Source: Clostridium uliginosum (GTDB lineage: Bacteria > Bacillota > Clostridia > Clostridiales > Clostridiaceae). Taken from it: a stretch of 64,000 bases of DNA. Where the stretch lies: the NCBI RefSeq assembly GCF_900112485.1, contig NZ_FOMG01000001.1:1-64000 (forward strand), written 5' to 3'. Under the pieces are notes generated by a model that was given only the letters and a program-made list of their open reading frames with translations, had not been told where the DNA came from and made no database searches. Made by a program: the position numbers and the translations under genes. This document shows positions 37,986-46,601 of the stretch, in pieces (position 1 is the stretch's first letter; each line of letters opens with the position of its first letter).

Positions 37986-38026
37986 ATAAATGATTTAAAA
38001 TAAATTATAGTAGAGGTGAGAAGAAT

Positions 38027-39004
38027 ATGTATGATTTTTTAAGCAAGATACCACCAACTATTTCTTACATAAAAGAAAATTATGATAAATTTCAAATAAA
38101 TAAAATAAAATGGTTAGAAAGTAGTATGGAATACGCTTTTATAACGCAAAGAACCTATTGGGTGACATATAAGCATAGTATACATGATATTGAAAAAAAG
38201 AAAAATAAGGATTTGTATGATTTTACCAACGAAGAAATTGAAGAAATGTTAAATCAAATTGGAAAAAATATCAAAACAATTAGAGTTTTAAAAAGTATAA
38301 TAATTAATTATATTGAGTGGGCAATTGAAAATGGATACAAGTTAAAAGAAAATCCAGATGGCTCTCTTGACAAATCTAAATTATTTAAAACCTTTAGAGC
38401 AAAACTTGTAATTAATTATAAAACACTTGATGAATTTTATCATATGCTTGAAGAACTGAAGTGCAGTGATATAGATAAAATGATGTTGGTTTTAGGAAGA
38501 TATGGAATTGTTGGAAAACAATTTATAGATATGGCTAACTTGAAATGGGAAGATGTAGATAGAGAAAATATGTTTGTTAATGTGGGGAATCATATTAAAT
38601 TACCAATAGATGAGAGATTTATAACATACTTAGAAAGAGCACACAAATGTGAAATATATGATTATCAAACAAGCACGTTAAAATATATTGATTTTGGATA
38701 TGTTATGAAAGTATCAGATAAATCAGAAGAAAATATAATTAAATATAATACTTTAAATACTAGAGCATACTCAATATATAAAAACAATGGTATGAATAGA
38801 ATTGCATTTGGAGACCTTATCACTTGGAGAATGTTTGATCTATTATTTGAAATATTAGAAAATAAAGGTGAAGTAACATATAAGGATATAAAGAATGTGA
38901 TTACTATTTTAAAAGGTAGTAGTACAATGTCAAAAGCACAGTATTTAAAAGAACGGTTTATGATTGTAAAAGAGTATCGTGAGGAATTAACACGTACAAT
39001 ATAA
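38027..39004 (+). CDS. Tyrosine-recombinase-like protein, possible phage master repressor (MrpR/YopR-like)
   Basis: At 325 residues it has the two-part layout of a tyrosine recombinase: a helical N-terminal core-binding part (residues 25-110) and a C-terminal part with MMLVLGRYGIVGKQFIDMAN followed by LKWEDVDRENMFVNV, as in catalytic domains (usually TGLRxSEL...DVD). The catalytic H-x-x-R and GH boxes are not recognisable, so strand exchange is doubtful. In phage SPbeta the repressor YopR/MrpR, of about the same length, has this fold without recombinase activity and binds repeated DNA sites. Five conserved repeats begin at the stop codon of this gene. The regulatory role is inference. Confidence 0.6.
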   Translation: MYDFLSKIPPTISYIKENYDKFQINKIKWLESSMEYAFITQRTYWVTYKHSIHDIEKKKNKDLYDFTNEEIEEMLNQIGKNIKTIRVLKSIIINYIEWAIENGYKLKENPDGSLDKSKLFKTFRAKLVINYKTLDEFYHMLEELKCSDIDKMMLVLGRYGIVGKQFIDMANLKWEDVDRENMFVNVGNHIKLPIDERFITYLERAHKCEIYDYQTSTLKYIDFGYVMKVSDKSEENIIKYNTLNTRAYSIYKNNGMNRIAFGDLITWRMFDLLFEILENKGEVTYKDIKNVITILKGSSTMSKAQYLKERFMIVKEYREELTRTI

Positions 39005-39243
39005 ACAATTTAAAATATTTTTAAAAGGGGATTGTTATTTTAAATTGTTTATGTTAATATTAGTTTACAGGAAATAATAGGATTAATTAGCAGATTGTAT
39101 ATAAACAATTTAAAATAAATTTTTAAGTTAATAATTATATAATCTGCTAATTATAAAACTTACATCAACAATTTAAAATAAAATTCAATGATAATCAATA
39201 AGAAGGTTATTATTTTTATAATATATATCAACAATTTAAAATA
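39001..39243. repeat. Five conserved 17-bp repeats, helically phased
   Basis: The repeat ATMAACAATTTAAAATA occurs at 39001-39017, inverted at 39036-39052, and again at 39101-39117, 39164-39180 and 39227-39243. The last three are exactly 63 bp apart. A 13-bp inverted repeat, TAATTAGCAGATT (39084-39096) and AATCTGCTAATTA (39141-39153), brackets the third copy. The array may be operators for the neighbouring regulator, a parC centromere for the ParMR pair, or replication iterons. Confidence 0.85.
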
Positions 39244-39273
39244 AATCTTTAATTTTGAAAGGAGGTGGTTAAA

Positions 39274-39294
39274 TTGGATGTAATAAAAAAGTAA
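39274..39294 (+). other. Tiny leader ORF behind a perfect ribosome binding site
   Basis: AAAGGAGGTGG is followed by TTG GAT GTA ATA AAA AAG TAA, only six codons. It sits between the repeat array and the next gene. It could be a leader peptide, an entry site kept for ribosome loading, or the start of a lost gene. No gene is seen in the rest of 39295-39417. Confidence 0.35.
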
Positions 39295-39417
39295 TCAACT
39301 TATACGATGTCCCCACATCATAATGTACAAGCTGACTACTTACAAATATGTATACGGATATTATAGCAAAAAACTAAAAATTAATCAAAAATAATCAATG
39401 AAAGAAGGAATATTAAA

Positions 39418-40110
39418 ATGATAAAAATATTAAAAAACAAAAAAGGAATTGGCTATGTAATTATGAACAAAGAGGAATTAAAAGAGTTTTCTCTAGTGAG
39501 TAATCCAAAATGTGATGAATGTTTTAAGGAACTAACTAATAAAGAAGAGATTATATACATACCTTCTTTAAATGAAGCTTATTGTAAGGAATGTGGAATT
39601 GAAAAATTAAAATGGTGTTCACCATATGAAATAACTGATATGCCTTATATTGAAGATAAAATTAAACAAATTAATATGGTTTTTAATGTGATAGATGAAA
39701 AGAAAGATGTGTTAGAGGTACTCAAAGAAGATAAGCAAAGAATAGAAAATCGTTCAAATATAAATCAAGGATATGGGTTACTTAATCAATTATATGAAGC
39801 AGTTCCAGAAAGTTATAGAGATAAAATATCATATAATGATGAAACCATATACTTTGATGGTGAAGAAATAGGATATATAGATGATATTAATTATATTGGA
39901 TGTATTAATGGTAAAATCTGTGGTCGGGATGATGCTGAAACTACTGAATTTGATAAGTTTATCAATGTTAATAAAATAGGTAGCTACAGAAACATATTCT
40001 TTACTTACAAAGATAATGGAGAATATGATTGTGAAATTATTGAAGAACTTGAAAAAGGTAAGATTTACGGTAGAAATGAAAATGGAGAAGTTTTGGAGGT
40101 AATTAAATAA
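39418..40110 (+). CDS. Hypothetical protein with a four-Cys zinc-finger-like site
   Basis: The 230-residue protein carries C-x2-C-x(about 20)-C-x2-C in NPKCDECFKEL and EAYCKECGIEKL (residues about 31-60), likely one zinc knuckle. The rest is acidic alpha/beta with no catalytic motif. A GAAGGAA site precedes the ATG. The stop overlaps the start of a second zinc-ribbon protein (ATAATGG), so the two are coupled. Confidence 0.65.
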   Translation: MIKILKNKKGIGYVIMNKEELKEFSLVSNPKCDECFKELTNKEEIIYIPSLNEAYCKECGIEKLKWCSPYEITDMPYIEDKIKQINMVFNVIDEKKDVLEVLKEDKQRIENRSNINQGYGLLNQLYEAVPESYRDKISYNDETIYFDGEEIGYIDDINYIGCINGKICGRDDAETTEFDKFINVNKIGSYRNIFFTYKDNGEYDCEIIEELEKGKIYGRNENGEVLEVIK

Positions 40111-40316
40111 TGGCTGATTTTGATAATTTAGAAGATTTTTTCAAATCTTTAGAAAATGAAGATAATATGAAAAAGGTATTAAAAGAAGAAAAGATTGAAG
40201 ATAAGTGTCCTATATGCAAGAGAACAATAAAAATAGATATTGATAAGAATAATACACTTAAATGTCCTTGTTGTGGGGCTGAATTTAATGTTACAGAATT
40301 AAAGATTGAACAGTAA
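40110..40316 (+). CDS. Small zinc-ribbon protein
   Basis: The 68-residue acidic protein has a C-terminal zinc ribbon: CPICKRTIKIDIDKNNTLKC followed by PCCGAEFNV, two C-x2-C pairs. The start is coupled to the upstream gene with a one-base overlap. Such small ribbons in phages bind nucleic acids or host polymerase; the specific role is unknown. Confidence 0.7.
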   Translation: MADFDNLEDFFKSLENEDNMKKVLKEEKIEDKCPICKRTIKIDIDKNNTLKCPCCGAEFNVTELKIEQ

Positions 40317-40370
40317 ACTATATAAGGATTAAATGATAAATCAAAAAAGAAGAAAGAAGGAATTGAGACA

Positions 40371-40622
40371 ATGAATAAAAAAGAATTAATTTTAAATATA
40401 TTAGAAGGATTATATGAAAATAGTAAGTTGTTACGTAGTGGAGAGTTAGGGATTGCAGAAGAATTATGGAATGAAGTTGTGGCAATAGCTCTACAAGGAG
40501 AATTGATTTTTGGAGCACCTGCAAGTCGTGATGAATACGGTAAAGTAAAAGTTGATTGTTATAAGCAATATATAATATCCATTAAAGGAATTGAATATTT
40601 AGAACATAACAAGCAACAATAA
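40371..40622 (+). CDS. Hypothetical phage protein (83 aa)
   Basis: AAGGAATTGAG precedes the ATG. The protein starts MNKKELILNILEGLYENSKL and resembles a small winged-helix-like fold (ILEGLYENSKLL ... GIEYLEHNKQQ), in which the last helix and KGIEYLE tail are common in small phage DNA-binding proteins. That resemblance is weak, so function is left open. Confidence 0.5.
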   Translation: MNKKELILNILEGLYENSKLLRSGELGIAEELWNEVVAIALQGELIFGAPASRDEYGKVKVDCYKQYIISIKGIEYLEHNKQQ

Positions 40623-40630
40623 ACAGTTAC

Positions 40631-40659
40631 ATAAGGATAGGCTGTACAAGCCTTCCTTA
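40631..40659. repeat. Inverted repeat upstream of the ParM-like gene
   Basis: AAGGATAGGCT and AGCCTTCCTT pair around GTACA. It lies about 65 bases before the actin-like gene; it may be a terminator, a leader or part of a centromere region. Confidence 0.45.
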
Positions 40660-40722
40660 AACCTATTATAACCATATATTTATAAATTAAAAAAAATAAG
40701 TAAAAATTAAAGAGGAGAAATA

Positions 40723-41658
40723 ATGATGAATAATGAAGTTAAAATAAATGATAACAATGGAGCAAGCAAAAATAAAATATGTTGCATAGACCTAGGAAAC
40801 TACAATGTTAAGGCAATTAATGAAAAAGGAAAACAAATAACATTCCAAAGTAATGTAAGTAGAGATTATGAAACATTTCCAGATGGGTTTAAATATGTAC
40901 TATTAGATGGAGAATACACATTCTTTGAGAAAGGCAATTTTAATCTTGAGTACATAAAGACTCAAAAAAATTATACAGCACAGTTATTATATGCAATCTC
41001 ATTATTACATGAAGATGAAGAAATTATTGAAACTAATTTAGTTCTATTATTGCCAATTAGTGAAATGCAAGAGAAACAAAAATATATAAACGATTTAAAA
41101 GGTAAAGAGTTTGAATTTACCGTTAGAACAAATAAAAAGCAAGATAAGATTATAAAAATAAATGATGTATTTGTTACTCCAGAAGGATATTCAAGTTATT
41201 TCACTCTTAAAGATGATATTAAAGATAGTAATCTACTTCTTATAGATGTTGGTGGAAGAAGTTCTGATGTAATTGCTCTGGAACATGGGAAACCTCAAAT
41301 ATTAAAAACATATAAAATAGGCATACTCGATATGTACATGAAGCTACAAAATTTAAATGCAGATAAAGAATATAGATTGGAAGAAATTAAAATTGCTATC
41401 GACAGAGGAGATATTAAACTTACTAAGAAACAACTAGCAAGTTTTGTAAATGATATTATTAATGAAACAAAAATAGATTCTATAAATTTAAATCATTTTG
41501 ATAATGTAATATGGACTGGAGGAGCAAGTAAGGTATTAGAAGAAATTATAAATGATAATCTACCTAAGAGTTGCTATATTCATGAAAATCCTTTATATAG
41601 TAATATTTTAGGTGCTTTAGAAGTAGGAAAGATAGCATTTGATAAAGTAGGTGCTTAG
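40723..41658 (+). CDS. ParM-like actin-family plasmid segregation protein
   Basis: The 311-residue ASKHA protein shows phosphate-1 CIDLGNYNVKAINEKGK, phosphate-2 LLLIDVGGRSSDVIALEHGK and adenosine motif VIWTGGASKVLEE, in the order of ParM/StbA/Alp proteins. It should polymerise with ATP and push DNA copies apart. AGAGGAG precedes tandem ATG codons (40723, 40726). The following gene encodes a ParR-like adaptor, completing a type II partition system, normally found on low-copy plasmids. Confidence 0.85.
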   Translation: MMNNEVKINDNNGASKNKICCIDLGNYNVKAINEKGKQITFQSNVSRDYETFPDGFKYVLLDGEYTFFEKGNFNLEYIKTQKNYTAQLLYAISLLHEDEEIIETNLVLLLPISEMQEKQKYINDLKGKEFEFTVRTNKKQDKIIKINDVFVTPEGYSSYFTLKDDIKDSNLLLIDVGGRSSDVIALEHGKPQILKTYKIGILDMYMKLQNLNADKEYRLEEIKIAIDRGDIKLTKKQLASFVNDIINETKIDSINLNHFDNVIWTGGASKVLEEIINDNLPKSCYIHENPLYSNILGALEVGKIAFDKVGA

Positions 41659-41660
41659 TC

Positions 41661-42095
41661 ATGGGAAAGGGAAATAGAGAAGCATTTACATTAAATGAAT
41701 CAAGTTCGAGGGAGAAGATCGTTTTTGATTTTCTCCAAACCCAATATAATAAAAGTCAAGTAATAAAGGATATTTTATATGAGTATATTATGAGCAATAA
41801 TTTACAAATAAGCACACAACATATACAACATAATCACGTTATTAATACAACAAAATGTGTAAATGATGTATCAAATGTGTATAAAGATACACAACAAAAT
41901 GATGTAATAGTTGGTAATGATGTTGCACAAGTAAACAATAAGATTGATACAAGTACACCAAAAGATAATGCTAGTAATGATAATGATTTCAGTATTGATT
42001 TAAATAGTATTGATGATGAAGAAGTAAATATTTCTACAGAAAAAAAGAATAAAAGTGCAACTGAAAATGCACTAGATTTTGTATTAGGTATGTAA
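41661..42095 (+). CDS. ParR-like partition adaptor
   Basis: The 144-residue protein starts two bases after parM. The N-terminal REAFTLNESSSREKIVFDFL then KSQVIKDILYEYI looks like a ribbon-helix-helix DNA-binding domain. A long Asn/Asp-rich, disordered middle follows, and the extreme C-terminus NKSATENALDFVLGM is an amphipathic helix like the ParM-binding tail of ParR. The architecture and place next to ParM make the call; sequence identity to known ParR proteins is typically low. It should bind a parC repeat array, for which 39001-39243 is a candidate. Confidence 0.75.
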   Translation: MGKGNREAFTLNESSSREKIVFDFLQTQYNKSQVIKDILYEYIMSNNLQISTQHIQHNHVINTTKCVNDVSNVYKDTQQNDVIVGNDVAQVNNKIDTSTPKDNASNDNDFSIDLNSIDDEEVNISTEKKNKSATENALDFVLGM

Positions 42096-42119
42096 AGATA
42101 AGAAAGCGAGGAAACATAA

Positions 42120-42857
42120 ATGGATATAAATATAGTTAAGGCAGATAAAGATTATAGAACAGAAATAGAAAGGGCATGTAAATTATTAAATTTGGGAGAT
42201 GGAGATTATACAGTAGAATTTTATTTTGGACAAGATGTAGAAAATGATTATGAAAGAATATATGGAAGTAGATATTCAATTAGCGGAGGAGCATATTCAG
42301 AAAAGGGAGACAGGATATTCATAAAGAAGGGTGAACCTTCAATAATTACTCATGAATTAAGCCATTTAAAGTTTAATAAATTATATACTAAAACTAAAGA
42401 AAATGTTTTTGTATTAGATTTTATTGATGAATATTTAGCTAAGAAATCAGAGTTATTTGCAACCATTAACTTTATAAAGGAAAATGAGACACTAATTAAT
42501 AATAGCAAAATTCATACAGTAGAAGAATTGTTAGAAGAACAAATAAATTGCCGTAAAAAAGAATTAGAAGCTATGAGTAAAAAACTAGAGGTCACAACTC
42601 ATCAATTAGATTATATGAGAAGAATAGCTAACATGATTGCATGGCGAGAATATTTAATAGATTGTGAATTGTATGACTATAGTAAAAATATGCAATATGA
42701 TTTAATAAATGGATTGTCAATGTGGAATGATGTTTTTGATGATGTTGATTATAACAATATAAATGAAAAATATAATGAAATTGAAATGGTGTATAAGGAT
42801 TATGAAAAATACCATTTAGAAAATAAAAATCTAGATAAAAAGATAATATTAGATTAA
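42120..42857 (+). CDS. Putative zinc metallopeptidase-like phage protein
   Basis: The 245-residue protein has an HExxH-type motif, PSIITHELSHLKFNKLY (about 73-89), with a downstream FIDEYLAKKSELFATI that could supply the third ligand, as in ImmA/IrrE-type peptidases. The N-terminal 70 residues form the pre-domain. The C-terminal half is charged and helical. ImmA-like proteases cleave phage repressors; whether this one does is unknown. It follows the ParMR genes and precedes the large polymerase-like gene. Confidence 0.6.
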   Translation: MDINIVKADKDYRTEIERACKLLNLGDGDYTVEFYFGQDVENDYERIYGSRYSISGGAYSEKGDRIFIKKGEPSIITHELSHLKFNKLYTKTKENVFVLDFIDEYLAKKSELFATINFIKENETLINNSKIHTVEELLEEQINCRKKELEAMSKKLEVTTHQLDYMRRIANMIAWREYLIDCELYDYSKNMQYDLINGLSMWNDVFDDVDYNNINEKYNEIEMVYKDYEKYHLENKNLDKKIILD

Positions 42858-42866
42858 ATCAATACA

Positions 42867-42897
42867 TAGGAGCATAAGCATTAAAGCTTATCTCCTG
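42867..42897. repeat. Hairpin after the metallopeptidase gene
   Basis: AGGAGCATAAGC and GCTTATCTCCT pair around ATTAAA. No T run follows. Confidence 0.5.
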
Positions 42898-42952
42898 TAA
42901 CTTTAAAATTACAATTTCATTTGGATAAATAATCTCTTTAAATACTGTATAA

Positions 42953-43001
42953 GAGGTATGGGGGTTCACTACCGTTACCCCAACCTTGAAATTGTGGAGA
43001 A
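42953..43001 (+). promoter_or_regulatory. Repeated phage leader element, copy 1
   Basis: GAGGTATGGGGGTTCACTAC and CGTTACCCCAACC, then TTGAAATTGTGGA. GGGGT and ACCCC form a hairpin. The same design recurs before the small ORF at 46399 (copy 2), and part of it before 49885 (copy 3). It lies 30 bases before the start of the polymerase-like gene. Confidence 0.6.
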
Positions 43002-43030
43002 ATAACAATATGAAAGGAAGTTGAAAATTA

Positions 43031-46000
43031 ATGAAACAAAGACAATTTATTATTAAAAATTATGCAGTAAAACAAGGGGTAAAGGAGATTATGTTAACAG
43101 ATAGTTTTGGAATGGAGTTGTATTTACAATTCAAAGAGATAAAAAATAAGAGTAAGAAAATAAATATAGACAACATAATAAAAATAATGCTTCCAAGTGA
43201 TGAAGAAAAGGCATTAGAAATACTAAAAGATGGATACATAGACGAGAATGGAAAGAAATTCATAGCATTAGCAACTACTACAGGATTCATGAAAAAAGAA
43301 GAATTAAGCGAAGGTATTATAGCTAGAAAAGATGGAGTATGTGAGTACCTATTTATAGCAGAAGAAGATAAAGCTTTTGTAGATTTATTTCATAAGGTTG
43401 TTTCATGTGGCAAAATTCAAGAGAAATTAAATACAACCACAATGCAAATAAATAAAGATATTATTAGTAGAGTTAGTTTAGCATTTAGCACAACAAATAA
43501 AGTATCTTACTACTGGAAAAATAAGATTGCAATATTACCAGAAACAACTTATCAATATGCTAGAGAATATGTAACTTTAGATAAAGAAGCTTTAAGAAAT
43601 GGACAAATAGAATTAAATGAACCTAAAGTAATAAGTGTAGAGCATACTGCATTTGATGGTTTTGGATTAGCTTCACCAGAATTTTGTGATATGCTATCTG
43701 AAAAATATGGATATAAAATAGATTATTTTGGTCTAAGAATGTATCCAACAGCAACTAAAGGATTATGCGTTAGATTTTCATTTGTGCAATACTTTGAAGA
43801 TAATTTTAAGGAAAACAATGATATGTTTTGGAAAGATGAAAATGGAGATTTCTTTACATTAGATAGATGGGGAAAAGAAGTAAATCTTTCTAAATGTTCA
43901 CTAATACTAAATGAAACTCAATGTAAGTGGGCGAAGTGGTATAAGAACATGGACGAAATATATGAAGCAATAGATAAAGAAGAATATAAGAAATACAAAG
44001 ATTTATATTATAGTGTGTACATAGCTAGAGTTAATAAGAAGGAACTAGAGCAATATACAAGGATGAATTATCAGCTATTAAATGTAACCAATCTAACAAT
44101 TTCTGAGATGGAAGAATTAACTGCTTATGATAAAGAAATATACAATAGTATGATTTGTAAAAAAGATAGAAACATTGATAGAATAAAAATCTTTATGGGA
44201 GATATGAGTAAGGGCGACGATGAAGGATTAAGAGCATCTACTAAGGTTCAGTATCTTATGCAACAAAATGATAGGTTTTATAAAACTAAATTTGCAAAAG
44301 AAACCATTGCTAGAAACTTAGAAAAATATATAAATGAATTATGTGGGAGTAAGTTCTATGTGAAAGGTAATTATAAAACTTTAGCCTGTTGTCCGATTAC
44401 ATATTGTCAACATATAATGACAGGAAAATCAACAACAGAAATTTCAGAAGGATTACAAGAAAGACAATTCTATGTGTCAAGTGAATATGGTAAAAGAGTA
44501 TTAGCTAGAAATCCTTTAGCAAGTTTTCATGAACCACAAAAAATAGAATTAGTTGAGCATGGCAGCTTGAAAAAATATTTAGGTGAAGACTATAGTTCTG
44601 AAATTATATTTTTTAATATGCAAGATGATACAGCAAAGCTTCTTAGTGGAGCAGATATGGATTTAGATGAAGGATTTTGTATAGATAATGAAACTATATA
44701 TAATTCAATAATTCCTACAATACCTTTTTTAAATGTAGATGATGGTGCTACGGGAGCAGAAATGTTATTTACTTGGGATAATATGTATCAATCTATATTA
44801 ATGAGTTCTGGTAATACAATAGGAAAAATAGCTTCATTAACTGCAAAAATTAATACTTATAATCAGGACTTAGGATTTATTAGAGTTAAGGATAATAAAG
44901 TATTTACTGGTAGAGAATTGTATAACAAACTTATGTATAAAAAAGAAGAATACTATAAGGAGCTATTCAAAGCTGATTACGAACAAATAAAAGAAAATAA
45001 AGAAACTATAAAAAAATATAGTGAAGAATTAAAAAAAGCTGATATATCTAAAGTAAGGATATCTACTTGTTACAATATGATTAAATGTAGCCGAAACGAA
45101 AATTCAAGAATATATGACAGTATGAAGGAAATTAAATGGAATTATTTCTTAGAAAGACTTGCTAAATATATTGAAGATGGAAGGCTACTTGATGTTAGAG
45201 AACTACCAGAAGAAAAAATAAAGGAGTATCTAAATAAAAGATTCAATGAAAATGCTAAATATATTTATTATGCTTTATATTTAAATCAGAAAGCTATCGA
45301 TGCAGTAAAGACATTAAATCCAGTATCAACAGATGAAATTAATCTACTTAAAGAATGCTTCATTGAATACAAAAAAGATAAAGATGGAAATATTCTTATG
45401 ATTGAACAAAAGGATAAGGATGGTAATGTAAAAACTGATAAAGATGGAGAAACTAAGATGGTTAAGGCAGTATTAGTTAATAATGTTAAAAAATATCCAT
45501 ATTTCATGAAGTTTACTAAAGACTATGTTAATGATTGGAAAGTTGAAGAATTAAATAGAAGTGCCTTGACAATTAATGCTAAAAGAATCGAGGAATATTT
45601 ATTAACTAGAATAAAGGATATTAGTAGCAAGTTAGAAGATAATAATTCAATAATTTTAGAGAGTCTAAAACCAAGTAAAGAAAAAGCAGATAGTAAGGTA
45701 AAAGCAACAATTATCCAAATCTTAGGTAACTATAAAAGTGTTGCTAGAAGTACAATAAAAACAAAAGATAAAAATAAAATAAATGAGAAATGGGATAATT
45801 GTGATAAATACAGTATTGAAGAATTAACTCAATTTGAAAGTGCAGAATTTATTGAAGATAAAGCATTAGTATTAAAAGAATTAAATATAAGTAGCAAATT
45901 TGCAATCAGATATTTCTATGATGTGCTAAAGTATTATTTAGATTTAGAAAGTAATAATGTATATTCATATCAAGAAGTAAAAAAGGAAACTGATATAGAA

Positions 46001-46309
46001 TTTATGCACAGATATTTCATCAAGAATCAAGATAAATGCAAAGATAATAATTTACACGAAGATTTTATTCATGAGGTTAAAATTAATAATGGTACTGAAT
46101 TAAAAATAAGAGTTGGTAGATATCAAGGAATTGAAATTACAGAAGAAATGTATGTAAATAATAAAATTTTATATAGGTCTGTTGATAATACAGAGATGGG
46201 ATTCATATTTGACTATGAAAAATGCGGATTAGTAGATGGACAAGTTTTAAAAGTAGTTGAAAGTAATGTGTCTAAGAACGGTAAAAGTGTAACATTAATT
46301 GTTTCATAG
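43031..46309 (+). CDS. Putative single-chain phage RNA polymerase (YonO/QDE-1-like double-psi barrel type)
   Basis: At 1092 residues it carries, in the order expected for cell-type RdRP and YonO/crAss-like polymerases, a RNP block (GKRVLARNPLASFHEPQKIE, about 485-510) and then an acidic catalytic loop, FFNMQDDTAKLLSGADMDLD with D542, D544 and D546. The usual form is D-x-D-G-D after a SG or GSD turn; here G is replaced by L but the three metal-binding Asp are present. The protein continues for 540 residues, with a lysine-rich repeat (KDKDGN) near 790. SPbeta YonO transcribes its own late genes; this element also has a YopR-like gene. Alternative: another phage replication enzyme. Confidence 0.6.
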   Translation: MKQRQFIIKNYAVKQGVKEIMLTDSFGMELYLQFKEIKNKSKKINIDNIIKIMLPSDEEKALEILKDGYIDENGKKFIALATTTGFMKKEELSEGIIARKDGVCEYLFIAEEDKAFVDLFHKVVSCGKIQEKLNTTTMQINKDIISRVSLAFSTTNKVSYYWKNKIAILPETTYQYAREYVTLDKEALRNGQIELNEPKVISVEHTAFDGFGLASPEFCDMLSEKYGYKIDYFGLRMYPTATKGLCVRFSFVQYFEDNFKENNDMFWKDENGDFFTLDRWGKEVNLSKCSLILNETQCKWAKWYKNMDEIYEAIDKEEYKKYKDLYYSVYIARVNKKELEQYTRMNYQLLNVTNLTISEMEELTAYDKEIYNSMICKKDRNIDRIKIFMGDMSKGDDEGLRASTKVQYLMQQNDRFYKTKFAKETIARNLEKYINELCGSKFYVKGNYKTLACCPITYCQHIMTGKSTTEISEGLQERQFYVSSEYGKRVLARNPLASFHEPQKIELVEHGSLKKYLGEDYSSEIIFFNMQDDTAKLLSGADMDLDEGFCIDNETIYNSIIPTIPFLNVDDGATGAEMLFTWDNMYQSILMSSGNTIGKIASLTAKINTYNQDLGFIRVKDNKVFTGRELYNKLMYKKEEYYKELFKADYEQIKENKETIKKYSEELKKADISKVRISTCYNMIKCSRNENSRIYDSMKEIKWNYFLERLAKYIEDGRLLDVRELPEEKIKEYLNKRFNENAKYIYYALYLNQKAIDAVKTLNPVSTDEINLLKECFIEYKKDKDGNILMIEQKDKDGNVKTDKDGETKMVKAVLVNNVKKYPYFMKFTKDYVNDWKVEELNRSALTINAKRIEEYLLTRIKDISSKLEDNNSIILESLKPSKEKADSKVKATIIQILGNYKSVARSTIKTKDKNKINEKWDNCDKYSIEELTQFESAEFIEDKALVLKELNISSKFAIRYFYDVLKYYLDLESNNVYSYQEVKKETDIEFMHRYFIKNQDKCKDNNLHEDFIHEVKINNGTELKIRVGRYQGIEITEEMYVNNKILYRSVDNTEMGFIFDYEKCGLVDGQVLKVVESNVSKNGKSVTLIVS

Positions 46310-46310
46310 A

Positions 46311-46351
46311 TAGGTATGGGGTTGCCACCCCAACCTTGATATTGTGGAAAG
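46311..46351 (+). promoter_or_regulatory. Repeated phage leader element, copy 2
   Basis: TAGGTATGGGGTTGCCACCC and CAACCTTGATATTGTGGAA match copy 1 at 42953-43001. GGGGT-TGCC-ACCCC forms a tight hairpin. Confidence 0.6.
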
Positions 46352-46398
46352 TGAAGTAATATCACTAATCCAATTGAAGTATGAAAGGATGAATTAAT

Positions 46399-46572
46399 AT
46401 GAATGATACAGTAAAAATAATAAATCAATTACAAATGGCTAGATATATGAAACATGGGGTTAAACCAGTAGATATGTTCTATGATGCTGAAACTAATAAA
46501 GTTATATTTGTGTTTGATAAAGAAGAAACAAAACCATTATTTGATTTATGGATTAGAAGACAATTAGTTTAG
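46399..46572 (+). CDS. Small DUF5659-like protein (57 aa)
   Basis: ATG at 46399 lies behind GAAAGGATG. The product MNDTVKIINQLQMARYMKHG then VKPVDMFYDAETNKVIFVFD and KEETKPLFDLWIRRQLV follows the YMxxGVxP...VxFxFxKxxTxxLxxxW pattern of a small family (DUF5659) common in clostridial phages. Function is unknown. It is 29 bases before the helicase gene. Confidence 0.65.
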   Translation: MNDTVKIINQLQMARYMKHGVKPVDMFYDAETNKVIFVFDKEETKPLFDLWIRRQLV

Positions 46573-46601
46573 AAAATATAAGTATGAAAGGATGTATGTG
46601 G

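Noticed and set aside
37990..38006. Sixth full member of the 17-bp repeat family
   Set aside because: Two mismatches in the core; it is mentioned only as a possible autoregulatory site.
39001..39243. CRISPR-like array
   Set aside because: Repeats are only 17 bp, one is inverted, and the spacers are AT-rich and share an inverted repeat; there are no cas genes. Operator, iteron or centromere sites fit better.
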